NCBI GenBank assembly: GCA_015067605.1
Contig: SVME01000011.1
Span: 1-35,472 of the forward strand
Direction: 5' to 3'
DNA: 35,472 nucleotides
Origin: Oscillospiraceae bacterium
Lineage (GTDB): Bacteria > Bacillota > Clostridia > Oscillospirales > Oscillospiraceae
Of the stretch, positions 23,453-31,864 are shown in pieces (position 1 is the stretch's first letter; each line of letters starts with the position of its first letter). A program made the position numbers and the translations under genes. Below the pieces are notes generated by a model. It had not been told where the DNA came from and made no database searches. It worked only from the letters and a program-made list of their open reading frames with translations.

Positions 23453-23751
23453 AAAGGCCTTATGTTATTCCTGAAAGCAGACTGTTTTCTATTGATTTGA
23501 ATGAAAACATCGCTGCTTCCGACCAAATCGACAACGGCAACGACGAGGTTTCTGCCAATACCATCATCAAATTTACCTTTGGCACAGAGCCCTGTCGTGG
23601 CAAGTACACCGACATCATCCCGGTCACCGTGGGCGACAACGCCACCTTCGTCCAGTACTACAACGAGCTGAACACCGAGGCTAGCTCCGGCAAGTACGAG
23701 AACGGTTATCAGGCCTATTTCAACTGCTTCAAGTATGCCTCCCATACCTGA
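23449..23751 (+). CDS. Candidate RiPP precursor peptide
   Basis: This encodes 100 residues, immediately after and overlapping the radical SAM gene. The start MKRPYVIPESRLFSIDLNEN has a Tyr5-x-x-Pro8 pair, like the YxxP leader motif that RRE proteins recognise in lasso and related peptides. It is followed by IAAS, a possible leader end. The remainder is rich in Asn, Thr, Tyr and Gly, with only two cysteines (C49, C93) and GKY at 51-53 and 81-83. It has no signal peptide or membrane segment. It overlaps the kinase-like gene by 17 bases. It is longer than most precursors, so it might be a modified small protein. Confidence 0.7.
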   Translation: MKRPYVIPESRLFSIDLNENIAASDQIDNGNDEVSANTIIKFTFGTEPCRGKYTDIIPVTVGDNATFVQYYNELNTEASSGKYENGYQAYFNCFKYASHT

Positions 23752-24496
23752 TCTACTGGTGCTGGGCGGGCTGAGTGTCCGGTGGGATTGCCCTGATTTC
23801 TGCCGGGCTTTTCTGGGGGATGGGTCGCCGGTGATGGAATTTTCCGGCGAAGCCTTTCAGTCCGGTCACGGCATTCGGTGGTGCCTCGCCGGTGAACGGT
23901 TCCTTGCCAATGGCATTGGGGGCGCTCTGGCGGCCAGTGCCGACTGGTCATACGTCCACGGCTACGGCGGTGCCGATCCGGAAAATGCACTGGCGCTGGC
24001 GGCCATATGCTCCCGCTTCGCTTGCTTCCACACGGTGCTGCTTCACGGTGCGGCGGTGGATTATCAAGGTGAGAGCATCCTGTTCGTGGGGCCTTCGGGC
24101 ATCGGTAAGACCACGCAAGCAGAGCTGTGGGCGAAGCATCTGGATGGGCAGATCATCAATGGGGACAAGGTGCTGCTGCGGCAGTTCCCTGACGGTGTGA
24201 TCCGTGCCTGCGGCCTGCCGTGGAAGGGCTCGTCGCCTTACTGTCTGAACCGGAATGTGCCGGTGAAGGCGGTGGTTGCCCTGCGGCAGTCCGGCGAGAA
24301 CCGGATTCGGCGGCTGAGCCAGCTAGAGTGCATGGAGTATTTCCTGCCCCATATTTTCCTGCCCCATTGGGATCCAGCTTGTCTGGAGGGGGCGCTGGAT
24401 ACGGCATCGGATTTGATTGAGCAGTTGCCGATCTATCTGCTGGAGTGCCGGCCGGATGAAGCGGCAGTTGCCCTGACAGCGAAGACCATTTTGTAA
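23735..24496 (+). CDS. HPr-kinase-like ATPase of peptide-cluster type
   Basis: This encodes 253 residues. LLHGAAVDYQGESILFVGPS then GIGKTT gives the Walker A loop (119-127). NGDKVLL (142-148) and GLPWKGSSPYC (160-170) match the core of HprK-like proteins found in lasso-peptide and PqqD gene clusters. Bona fide HPr kinase is larger and acts on sugar regulation. Cluster versions phosphorylate peptides in some lasso systems (paeninodin type); that activity here is inference. The start codon lies inside the precursor gene without a visible ribosome site, so translation probably depends on coupling. Confidence 0.8.
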   Translation: MPPIPDLLVLGGLSVRWDCPDFCRAFLGDGSPVMEFSGEAFQSGHGIRWCLAGERFLANGIGGALAASADWSYVHGYGGADPENALALAAICSRFACFHTVLLHGAAVDYQGESILFVGPSGIGKTTQAELWAKHLDGQIINGDKVLLRQFPDGVIRACGLPWKGSSPYCLNRNVPVKAVVALRQSGENRIRRLSQLECMEYFLPHIFLPHWDPACLEGALDTASDLIEQLPIYLLECRPDEAAVALTAKTIL

Positions 24497-24508
24497 GGAA
24501 GAATTCAC

Positions 24509-25621
24509 ATGGACGCAACGGAGAAAATCCTGTTTGCCCTGCTGCGGCAGCGGCTGGGGGAGGGAGAGCAGGTGGCGGTGGCGCTTGATGCCGTGCCGGC
24601 ACTGTACGCCCTTGCCCAGAAGCACCAGTTGGCGCACATCATTGCGGATACGCCGCAGCTAATGGCGGTGGAGGGGCTGCCCTTTCGTGAGCGCCTTCTC
24701 CAGACCCACTACCGTACCGAGCGCTATGGACACTCATTCGGAGAGCTGTGCCAGTGCTTCCAAAGTGAAAAAGTTCCGTTTATCCCCCTGAAGGGCATGG
24801 TTTTGCAGGATTTTTATCCTGAAAAATGGATGCGAATTAGTTCCGATATGGATATCGCCTTGCATCCGGAGGACATGGGGCGTGCCGGTGCGCTGCTGGA
24901 AAGCCGGCTGGGCTACCGGCCCAAGGCTATGTCCGACCACGACATTTCTTATATTTCTGCCGACGGCGTTCGGGTGGAGCTGCACCACACCCTCATCGAG
25001 GATGATCCGGTGCTGTCCGATTTCTGGAGCCACGCCGCGCCGGAGGATGGAAGCCGCTATCGGCTGGAAGAGCCTTACTTCTACCATTACCATATGGCCC
25101 ATCTGGCCAAACACTTCCGCCACGGCGGCTGCGGCATTCGACCGCTGCTGGATCTGTGGCTCATGGAGCGTCACGGCATGACACCCCCATGGCCTGCACT
25201 GGAGCAGGCGGGACTGAACACCTTCACCAATGCCTGCCGCCGGCTTAGCCGATGCTGGTTCGACGGTCAGCCCATGGAGGATGACCTTCGGGAAATGGAG
25301 GCGTTCATCCTGCAAGGAGGCCTGTTCGGTAGCACGGTCAACCAGCAGCTTCTGAAAAAAACAACTGGGGGAAAGCCCCGAAGCTTATCGAGAATTTTCG
25401 TTCCCGTGAGGGAACTGGAATATACCTATCCCATTTTAAGACGGCACCGTTGGATGAATCCGGTATGCCAGCTTCGACGTTGGGGCAATTTGCTGCTTGG
25501 CGACAAGGCCCGCAGACGACGCACCGAACGGCAATGCCGGCGCAGCCTGACAGCCAGTCAGATCGATGCCACAGCGCAGCTACTTTCCCGCCTGGGACTA
25601 CAAACACCGAAAGGTCGATGA
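24509..25621 (+). CDS. Nucleotidyltransferase-family protein (NTP_transf_5-like)
   Basis: This encodes 370 residues. VPFIPLKGMVLQDFYPEKWM then RISSDMDIAL is the family core: a KG turn (95-96) and the D-x-D metal pair (D113, D115). A helical C-terminal half holds YFYHYHMAHLAKHFRHGGCG and LLDLWLMERHG. Genes of this type recur in lasso and other RiPP clusters next to HprK-like kinases, but their substrate is not well established. A modest GGAAG site precedes the ATG. The tail is strongly basic (RRRRTERQCRRS). It is the last gene of the peptide module; the priming transferase begins 3 bases later. Confidence 0.82.
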   Translation: MDATEKILFALLRQRLGEGEQVAVALDAVPALYALAQKHQLAHIIADTPQLMAVEGLPFRERLLQTHYRTERYGHSFGELCQCFQSEKVPFIPLKGMVLQDFYPEKWMRISSDMDIALHPEDMGRAGALLESRLGYRPKAMSDHDISYISADGVRVELHHTLIEDDPVLSDFWSHAAPEDGSRYRLEEPYFYHYHMAHLAKHFRHGGCGIRPLLDLWLMERHGMTPPWPALEQAGLNTFTNACRRLSRCWFDGQPMEDDLREMEAFILQGGLFGSTVNQQLLKKTTGGKPRSLSRIFVPVRELEYTYPILRRHRWMNPVCQLRRWGNLLLGDKARRRRTERQCRRSLTASQIDATAQLLSRLGLQTPKGR

Positions 25622-25624
25622 AAG

Positions 25625-27004
25625 ATGAGAGAAACCCTGAAAAGAACCGTTTTCCGCAGCAGTAAGCTGCTGCACTTTGCCATGACGATGCTGCTGTTTG
25701 CGGTGTACTATTATTTCTTTATCTACGGCGCCAAGGGGCTGACGGTCGATGTCATGCGCCACAGCACCATGGCCATCGTTTACGCAATCGTCGTGCTGTT
25801 CCTGTTCCGGTCCTACAATGCCTATAACGTGGGTTTGTCCCGCATCCGGATGCTGGTTTACTCCCAGTTCCTAGGTGACTTTGTGGCGGCGGGCATTATG
25901 TATGTGCTGCTGGTGATCAATCACCTGCGGCTGCTGAATCCGCTGCCTCTGCTGGTGCTGCTGGCAGCGCAGCTGGTGGTGAACGTGCTGTGGAGCTATC
26001 TGACCAATTTGCTGTACTTCGCCATGTTCAAGCCCCGCAAGACCGCCATCATTTACAGCGATGCTGACGCACTGAGCCGCATCAGCGAGGTGCATGATTT
26101 CGACCGGAAGTTCCGAGTGCGCTGGAGCATCCAGAGCGACGAGGAGGATGTTTTCACCCGTCTTTCCGAAATGGAAGGGGTGGAAGCGGTGTTTATCTCC
26201 GGTATTTCCGCCTCCGCCCGCAATGGCGTGCTGAAATACTGCGTGGAGAACAGCATCCGTTGCTATGTGTCCCCCCGTGTGGGCGATGTGCTGCTGGAGG
26301 GTGCGAACCATCTGGAGCTGTTTAGCGCACCGGTGTACCGTGTGATGCGTGCGGCGCCGAGCATTGAATATGTCATCATCAAGCGTTTAATCGACATCGT
26401 GGCGGCGGTGCTGGGCATCGTGCTGTGCAGCCCCTTCATGCTGATTACTGCCATCGCCATCAAGGTCTACGACCGAGGGCCGGTGCTGTATAAGCAGGTG
26501 CGGCTGACCAAGGACGGCAAGACCTTCAAGATTCTGAAATTCCGCAGTATGCGGGTGGATGCGGAGAAGGACGGCGTGGCCCGTCTTGCTTCCGAGAACG
26601 ATGACCGGATTACCCCTGTGGGCAAGATCATCCGTGCCTGCCGGCTGGACGAGCTGCCCCAGCTGTTCAACATCCTTGTGGGCGATATGACCATCGTTGG
26701 CCCCCGTCCGGAGCGTCCGGAAATCGCAAGCCAGTATGAGCAGGATCTGCCCGCCTTCCGGCTGCGACTGCAGGCCAAGGCTGGCCTGACCGGTCTGGCG
26801 CAGGTCTATGGTAAATATAATTCCGACCCCTATGACAAGCTTCGCATGGATTTGATGTACATCAATAAAATGTCGCTGCTGGAGGATATCAAGCTGATGT
26901 TCGCCACGGTGAAGGTGCTGTTTATGAAGGAAAGCACCAGCGGTATCGCGGAGGGTCAGACCACCGCAGCCAAGACTGAAGAAAAAGAATTCGCAGTCAA
27001 GTAG
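25625..27004 (+). CDS. Polyprenyl-phosphate sugar-1-phosphate transferase (EPS priming enzyme)
   Basis: This encodes 459 residues. Four N-terminal membrane segments (about 15-155) are followed by a CoA-binding-like region (about 138-235). The catalytic bacterial sugar transferase domain (about 247-445) starts with a membrane helix, YVIIKRLIDIVAAVLGIVLC. It has KILKFRSMRVDAEKDG, RACRLDELPQLFNILVGDM and TIVGPRPERPE. It loads the first sugar phosphate onto undecaprenyl phosphate to start each repeat unit. The sugar cannot be told. It directly follows the nucleotidyltransferase gene. Confidence 0.94.
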   Translation: MRETLKRTVFRSSKLLHFAMTMLLFAVYYYFFIYGAKGLTVDVMRHSTMAIVYAIVVLFLFRSYNAYNVGLSRIRMLVYSQFLGDFVAAGIMYVLLVINHLRLLNPLPLLVLLAAQLVVNVLWSYLTNLLYFAMFKPRKTAIIYSDADALSRISEVHDFDRKFRVRWSIQSDEEDVFTRLSEMEGVEAVFISGISASARNGVLKYCVENSIRCYVSPRVGDVLLEGANHLELFSAPVYRVMRAAPSIEYVIIKRLIDIVAAVLGIVLCSPFMLITAIAIKVYDRGPVLYKQVRLTKDGKTFKILKFRSMRVDAEKDGVARLASENDDRITPVGKIIRACRLDELPQLFNILVGDMTIVGPRPERPEIASQYEQDLPAFRLRLQAKAGLTGLAQVYGKYNSDPYDKLRMDLMYINKMSLLEDIKLMFATVKVLFMKESTSGIAEGQTTAAKTEEKEFAVK

Positions 27005-27015
27005 GAGGTGTCGCT

Positions 27016-28155
27016 ATGCGACAGGAACCCATTCGGGTGCTGCAAATTGTCGGCCGCATGGATCGGGGCGGCATCGAAACGATGATTATGAATCTGTACC
27101 GCAACGTGGATCGGGAAAAGGTGCAGTTCGATTTTCTGGCCCACTACGGCCGTGAGGCTGTGTATAACGATGAGATTCGTGCCATGGGTGGCCGCATTTA
27201 CGAAATGCCTGCCCTGAAGGACGAAAATCATGTGTACTACTGGCGATATTTTACCTACCGACGGGCGCTAAAAAAGTTTTTCAAGGAGCATTCGGAGTAC
27301 AAAGTGATCCACGGTCACATGACCAACACCGCCAGTCTTTACCTGCCCATCGCCAAAAAGAATGGTGTGACCTGCCGCATTGCCCACAGCCATAGCACCA
27401 AGGGTAAGGCGGGTCTGCTGGGTGTGGTGACGGATTTGCTCCAGAAGCCGGTGTATAAGTTTGCCACTGACTTTTTTGCCTGCTCCGAGGGGGCGAAGGG
27501 CTGGCTGTATCCCCAAAAGCTGATCGATGCGGGAAAGGTGCAGATCCTTGCCAATGCGGTGGATGGTCAGCGATTCCGTTTCAATCCGGATTTGCGACAG
27601 AAAATGCGGCAGGAGCTTGCGTTGGGTGATTGCTTTGCGGTGATGTCCGTGGCTCGGTTCCGTCCGGAGAAGAATCAGATCTTCCTGATCGAGGTACTGC
27701 GGGAAATGGTGACACAGGGGCAGGATGTGGTGTTTGTGTTCGCCGGTGACGGACCCAGCGAGGCGCGGGTAAAGGAAAAGGCAGCCGAGTATGGTCTGGA
27801 AAAGCACACCCGTTTCTTGGGTATGCGCACCGACGTGGCGGAGCTTTTGCAGGCAGCGGACGCGTTTGTGCTGCCGTCCCTGTTCGAGGGAATGCCCGTC
27901 ACCGCCATCGAGGCACAGGCCGCCGGACTGCCCTGCGTGGTCAGCGAGGGTCTGACGCAGGAGATGAACGTGCTGGATGCGGTGCAGTATCTGCCGCTGG
28001 AGCCGAAGCTCTGGGCGCAGGCGCTGATCGGTCTGAATGGAAGATTCCGTGAAGATACATACGAAAGAATTGCTGCTGCCGGCTACGATATCCATACCAC
28101 AGCGCCGTGGCTGCAGGAATTTTACATTAAAAAGCATCAAGAGGGATTCATGTGA
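27016..28155 (+). CDS. Glycosyltransferase, GT4/GT-B type (1)
   Basis: This encodes 379 residues. The N-terminal half starts RVLQIVGRMDRGGIETMIMN, the glycine-rich acceptor/UDP loop of GT4 enzymes. The C-terminal half has SVARFRPEKNQIFLIE, VFAGDGPSEARVK and PSLFEGMPVTAIEAQAAGLP with the E-x7-E nucleotide-sugar motif. It adds a sugar to the growing lipid-linked unit on the cytoplasmic face. AGGAGGT precedes the ATG. The next gene starts at a GTG overlapping its stop. Confidence 0.93.
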   Translation: MRQEPIRVLQIVGRMDRGGIETMIMNLYRNVDREKVQFDFLAHYGREAVYNDEIRAMGGRIYEMPALKDENHVYYWRYFTYRRALKKFFKEHSEYKVIHGHMTNTASLYLPIAKKNGVTCRIAHSHSTKGKAGLLGVVTDLLQKPVYKFATDFFACSEGAKGWLYPQKLIDAGKVQILANAVDGQRFRFNPDLRQKMRQELALGDCFAVMSVARFRPEKNQIFLIEVLREMVTQGQDVVFVFAGDGPSEARVKEKAAEYGLEKHTRFLGMRTDVAELLQAADAFVLPSLFEGMPVTAIEAQAAGLPCVVSEGLTQEMNVLDAVQYLPLEPKLWAQALIGLNGRFREDTYERIAAAGYDIHTTAPWLQEFYIKKHQEGFM

Positions 28156-29300
28156 AAAAGTTACTTTACATAGCCTTTAATGATATAGAAAACCAGCTTT
28201 TTGGCGTAAAAGCGAAGATTTTATCCCAGTGCCGTGTCTTTAAGGAGGCCGGCTTTCAGGTGGATCTGGTGCAGCGCCGAGGGGCGGAAACGGTAGTGCT
28301 GCGGCAGGGCGAGGTTCGCCGCGTCATCAAGAGCCGAGAGGCTCGTATCGATAACTACTATGTCCGCAGCGTGCTGGATAAGAGTCATCAGCTGGGGGAT
28401 CTGAAGAAGTTTCTGAAAAACCGCCGCTATGACGGCTGCTATATTCGCTTTGATTTTACGGATCCGGGCTTTCTGTCGCTGCTGAAGCAGCTGCGGAAGG
28501 TCTGCCCGAAAATCCTGCTGGAGCTGCCCACCTACCCCTACGACGACGAGAACAAGGCCATGCTGCTGTCGCGCATGAAGCTGGCGGTGGATCAGATCTA
28601 CCGGAAGCAGCTGCACAAATATGTGGACACCATTGTGACCTTCTACGGTGGACAGAAGAAGATTTTTGACATCCCCGTGCTGACCGTGCCCAATGGCTTT
28701 GACTTTTCCACCATGCCCATGGTCACCCAAGAGCTGTCCGGCGAGCCAATCCATATCATCGCCGTTTCCTCTATGCGGGAGTGGCACGGCTACGAGCGTT
28801 TTCTGGAGGGCATGGAACGGTACTATCAGGCCGGCGGCAGCCGGGAATTTGTGTTGCATCTGGTTGGTAACGGACGGGAGTTCGGCAAGTACCAGAGTCT
28901 TGCCCAGTCGCTGGGTCAGCGGGTGGTGATGGAGGGGGCCATGTCCGGAGCGCCACTGGATGCGCTGTATGAGCGCTGCGCCATGGGCATCGACTCACTG
29001 GCACGGCACCGCAGCGGCATCCATGTGCTCAGCTCCCTGAAGAGTCGGGAGTACGGTGCCAAGGGCATACCTATGATCAATTCCTGCAAAATCGACATCA
29101 TCGGGGAGGATTTTCCCTATCTTTTGCAGGTTCCAGCGGACGAAAGTCCCATCGATATGGAAGCAGTGGCGGCCTTTTACGACCGGTGCTTTGCTGACAA
29201 GAGCCGCCTGACGGTAGCGGCGGAAATCCGCAGCTACATCGAGGGCAAAAGCGGCATGCGCCAAACCCTCGCCGCCGTGGTAAAGGAATTTGAGAAGTAG
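28152..29300 (+). CDS. Glycosyltransferase, GT-B type (2)
   Basis: This encodes 382 residues. The start KKLLYIAFNDIENQLFGVKA is a Rossmann-type glycosyltransferase entry. VPNGFDFSTMP, SSMREWHGYERFLEGM, LHLVGNGREFGKYQ and LSSLKSREYGAKGIPMI correspond to the donor-binding half. It is more divergent from GT4 than its neighbours. The GTG start overlaps the previous stop by 4 bases. A solo F1 right end follows in the short gap to the polymerase gene. Confidence 0.85.
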   Translation: MKKLLYIAFNDIENQLFGVKAKILSQCRVFKEAGFQVDLVQRRGAETVVLRQGEVRRVIKSREARIDNYYVRSVLDKSHQLGDLKKFLKNRRYDGCYIRFDFTDPGFLSLLKQLRKVCPKILLELPTYPYDDENKAMLLSRMKLAVDQIYRKQLHKYVDTIVTFYGGQKKIFDIPVLTVPNGFDFSTMPMVTQELSGEPIHIIAVSSMREWHGYERFLEGMERYYQAGGSREFVLHLVGNGREFGKYQSLAQSLGQRVVMEGAMSGAPLDALYERCAMGIDSLARHRSGIHVLSSLKSREYGAKGIPMINSCKIDIIGEDFPYLLQVPADESPIDMEAVAAFYDRCFADKSRLTVAAEIRSYIEGKSGMRQTLAAVVKEFEK

Positions 29301-29322
29301 AGTGAGTCAGGGCGTGGTGCTA

Positions 29323-29339
29323 CGCTAAACGATTATTTA
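29323..29339. repeat. Solo F1 right end inside the EPS operon
   Basis: CGCTAAACGATTATTTA matches the F1 right end with one substitution. No left end is found within the 22 bases back to the upstream stop codon, so this is a remnant. The polymerase ribosome site lies 12 bases further on. Confidence 0.7.
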
Positions 29340-29362
29340 TCAACCCACATCAGGAGAAATGT

Positions 29363-30463
29363 ATGACCTATTATGCGGTTGCGATGGCGGTGACCCTGCT
29401 GCTGTGCTATTCCATGACAACTGTATATTCTCTTCCCGGTCGGGCGGAGGCACGGTGCTTCCGCAACGCCAAAATCGCCTTTTTGGTGCTGTTGCCTCTG
29501 ACGCTGGTGCAGGTGCTGCGGTGGGACGTGGGCGTGGACAGCCTCTATGAGGGCTCCTACTGGCAGGCGTATCACGCTTCCGTCAATGACAGCAACCCCA
29601 AGAATTTCGAGGTTGGCTTTTACCTGCTGATGAGCGTTTTTGCCAAGCTGGAGGTGCCTTATTACTGGTTCCTGTTTGCGCTGGGAGTGGCTTTCATGAC
29701 CTTGACCGCCTACGCCATTTCCCGTGGCTCTGTGTGGACGCAGTGGAGCATTCTGGTGTTTTTCCTGCTGGCGGTGTATTTCGATAGCTTTTCCTCTCTG
29801 CGCCAGTCCTTGGCGGAGGCCATCAGCCTGATTGGCTGGGCCTATATGGGGTATGCACCTCCCTCTCGCAGGAAGCACTTCCGCATCATTGCAATGTTCC
29901 TATTTGCGGGTCTGTTTCACAGTATCTCGTGGATGAATATCCCAGTTTATCTGCTTTGCTGCGTCCGGTTCAACCGTGTTACGTTGCTGAGAATGATTAT
30001 TGCGGCGGTACTGCTGTCGCCGGTGCTGTCGGCAGTGCTGCGTGTGGTGATGACGCTGGTGGCGGGCAACGAGTACAGCTATATGGGTGTGGCGTGGATC
30101 AACGCCATCATGAGCGGTGCCATGGCCATCGTCTGCTGGTATTTCTACGATGAGATCAGCTCGCTGGATGAGAACGCCTATATGTATGTGAATCAGTCGG
30201 TGGGCATCTTCATTCTGATTATGAATTCCGGTGCCATGTTCCTGCCCTTCCGAGTGTTTGATATGCTGAAAATCGGTTATGTGTTCATCACGCCCTATCT
30301 GCTGCGCGGCATCCGGGAAAAACGGCTGCGGCTGTCCGTGAGTTTAGGTGTGCTGGCGGTGTTCGGCGCGTGGTTCGTGAACTTCTTTTTCTTGCAAAAG
30401 TGCTTCGCCGCTGACTACCAGACTGCGTTGGACGATTGGAGCAACATCATCAAACTTCCCTAA
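29363..30463 (+). CDS. EpsG-family EPS polymerase-like membrane protein
   Basis: This encodes 366 residues with about ten membrane segments. LRWDVGVDSLYEGSYWQAYH, then NFEVGFYLLMSVFAKL and SFSSLRQSLAEAISLIGWAY with AGLFHSISWMNIPVYLL, are the EpsG/Wzy-type signature blocks. The family members polymerise repeat units outside the membrane. AGGAGA precedes the ATG. It lies between two glycosyltransferase genes, as expected. Confidence 0.88.
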   Translation: MTYYAVAMAVTLLLCYSMTTVYSLPGRAEARCFRNAKIAFLVLLPLTLVQVLRWDVGVDSLYEGSYWQAYHASVNDSNPKNFEVGFYLLMSVFAKLEVPYYWFLFALGVAFMTLTAYAISRGSVWTQWSILVFFLLAVYFDSFSSLRQSLAEAISLIGWAYMGYAPPSRRKHFRIIAMFLFAGLFHSISWMNIPVYLLCCVRFNRVTLLRMIIAAVLLSPVLSAVLRVVMTLVAGNEYSYMGVAWINAIMSGAMAIVCWYFYDEISSLDENAYMYVNQSVGIFILIMNSGAMFLPFRVFDMLKIGYVFITPYLLRGIREKRLRLSVSLGVLAVFGAWFVNFFFLQKCFAADYQTALDDWSNIIKLP

Positions 30464-30472
30464 GGAGATATC

Positions 30473-31738
30473 ATGAAGAAGCTGCTAGTCCTCTTTACCA
30501 ACGGCTATCCCTATGGGAGCAGCGAGCCGTTTTTGGAGAACGAGGTTCCACTATATAAAGAATATTTCGACAAAGTGCTGATCGTTACACCTTGCCGCAA
30601 GGGCGACCGGCCTACCCGTACCGTGGATGATTCCATCGAGGTACTGCCGGACTACACCCTTGCAAAGGATTTGCCCTCTATCCTGAGTGCCATTCCCGGT
30701 ATGCTGAGGGACAAAATGTTCTATCGGGAGCTGAAGCTTCTGTTTGGGCGAGAGGGGTTTTCCTTCAAGAAGCTCTATGATTTGGTTGTGGCATCCCTGT
30801 GTGCCAATCATCGGGCCAAGCAGGCTCTTCGGTGGCTGAAAAAGCATCCGGAGCATACCCCGCAGGTGCTGTACAGCTACTGGATCAATATCCCTGCTTA
30901 CAGTGCGCTGCGGCTGCGAAAGCGGCTGAAAAGGCCGACGCTGCCTTGCGTGACCCGCTGCCATGGCTTCGATGTCTACCATGAGCGCAGCAGCACCGGT
31001 TATCTGCCCTTCCAGCAGCAGCTGTTTGAGGGGATGAATCAGGTCGCGGTGATTTCCCAGCAGGCCAAGGGCTATTTTCAGCAGCGCTACGGCGCATCGG
31101 AAAAGATGAAGCTCCATCGTCTGGGCGCATGGGACTATGGCATTGAAAATCCGGTTACTGACCGAGCGCCACTGCGACTGGTGTCCTGCGCCAGAGTGGT
31201 GCCCTTGAAGCGGCTGAATCGAATTGTGGATGCCCTGTGCCTTATTAAAAACCGCCCCATCTACTGGACACACATCGGCGGCGGTGAGGGTCTGGCTGAG
31301 CTGGAGCGATATGCGGCTGAGCGGTTGGGCGAGAATGTGACCGTCCACTTTACCGGAGCGGTGACCAACGAGCAGGTCTACCGGATTTATATGGAGCAGA
31401 GCTTCCATGTGGCGCTGAACGTTAGCGAAACGGAGGGTGTGCCGGTGTCGGTGATGGAAACCATGAGCTTTCACATTCCGGCCATTGCTACGGCGGTGGG
31501 CGGTACGGCGGAGCTGGTGGATCATGGGAAGAACGGCTTTTTGCTGCCCAAGGACTTTGCTGATGAAACGCTGGTGGAGTACATTCGCCGGTTTGCGGAT
31601 ATGCCGGATGAGGAGTACCGTTCCTTCCGGCGCAGCGCCCGCCGGAAATTTGAAACGGACTACCATGCCCAGACCAATTATCGCAGATTTGTTTCCCGAC
31701 TGGCTCAGATGTGTAATATTCCGTCGGATAGTTTATAA
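30473..31738 (+). CDS. Glycosyltransferase, GT4 type (3)
   Basis: This encodes 421 residues. LVLFTNGYPYGSSEPFLENE opens the N-terminal half. CVTRCHGFDVYHERSS is an acceptor-side motif. SCARVVPLKRLNRIVDAL, WTHIGGGEGLAELERYA and NVSETEGVPVSVMETMSFHI with the E-x7-E pattern form the nucleotide-sugar half. AAGGAGAT lies before the ATG. It is the last gene of the EPS run. No clear terminator follows; the short GTAGGGGAGG hairpin at 31796-31821 is the only strong structure. Confidence 0.92.
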   Translation: MKKLLVLFTNGYPYGSSEPFLENEVPLYKEYFDKVLIVTPCRKGDRPTRTVDDSIEVLPDYTLAKDLPSILSAIPGMLRDKMFYRELKLLFGREGFSFKKLYDLVVASLCANHRAKQALRWLKKHPEHTPQVLYSYWINIPAYSALRLRKRLKRPTLPCVTRCHGFDVYHERSSTGYLPFQQQLFEGMNQVAVISQQAKGYFQQRYGASEKMKLHRLGAWDYGIENPVTDRAPLRLVSCARVVPLKRLNRIVDALCLIKNRPIYWTHIGGGEGLAELERYAAERLGENVTVHFTGAVTNEQVYRIYMEQSFHVALNVSETEGVPVSVMETMSFHIPAIATAVGGTAELVDHGKNGFLLPKDFADETLVEYIRRFADMPDEEYRSFRRSARRKFETDYHAQTNYRRFVSRLAQMCNIPSDSL

Positions 31739-31795
31739 TTTGTTTACAAACAGGCCATAAATTACTGGAAATAAATAACGTACAATAAAAGTATT

Positions 31796-31821
31796 GTAGG
31801 GGAGGGTCAAGCCTCCCCTAC
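31796..31821. repeat. Reduced GTAGGGGAGGGTC palindrome
   Basis: GTAGGGGAGG (31796-31805) pairs perfectly with CCTCCCCTAC (31812-31821) around 6 bases. It is a shortened relative of the 24-base ends inside the F1 copy at 9969-10180. A degenerate F1-like CGTTTACGATAAAA follows at about 31841. Confidence 0.75.
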
Positions 31822-31864
31822 GAGATGTCTTACCGCGACCGTTTACGATAAAAGGGAGGTACAT

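Noticed and set aside
23449..25621. Classical lasso-peptide cluster
   Set aside because: There is no asparagine-synthetase-like cyclase or B2 protease, the enzyme present is a radical SAM/SPASM protein, and no obvious lasso core follows the YxxP motif.
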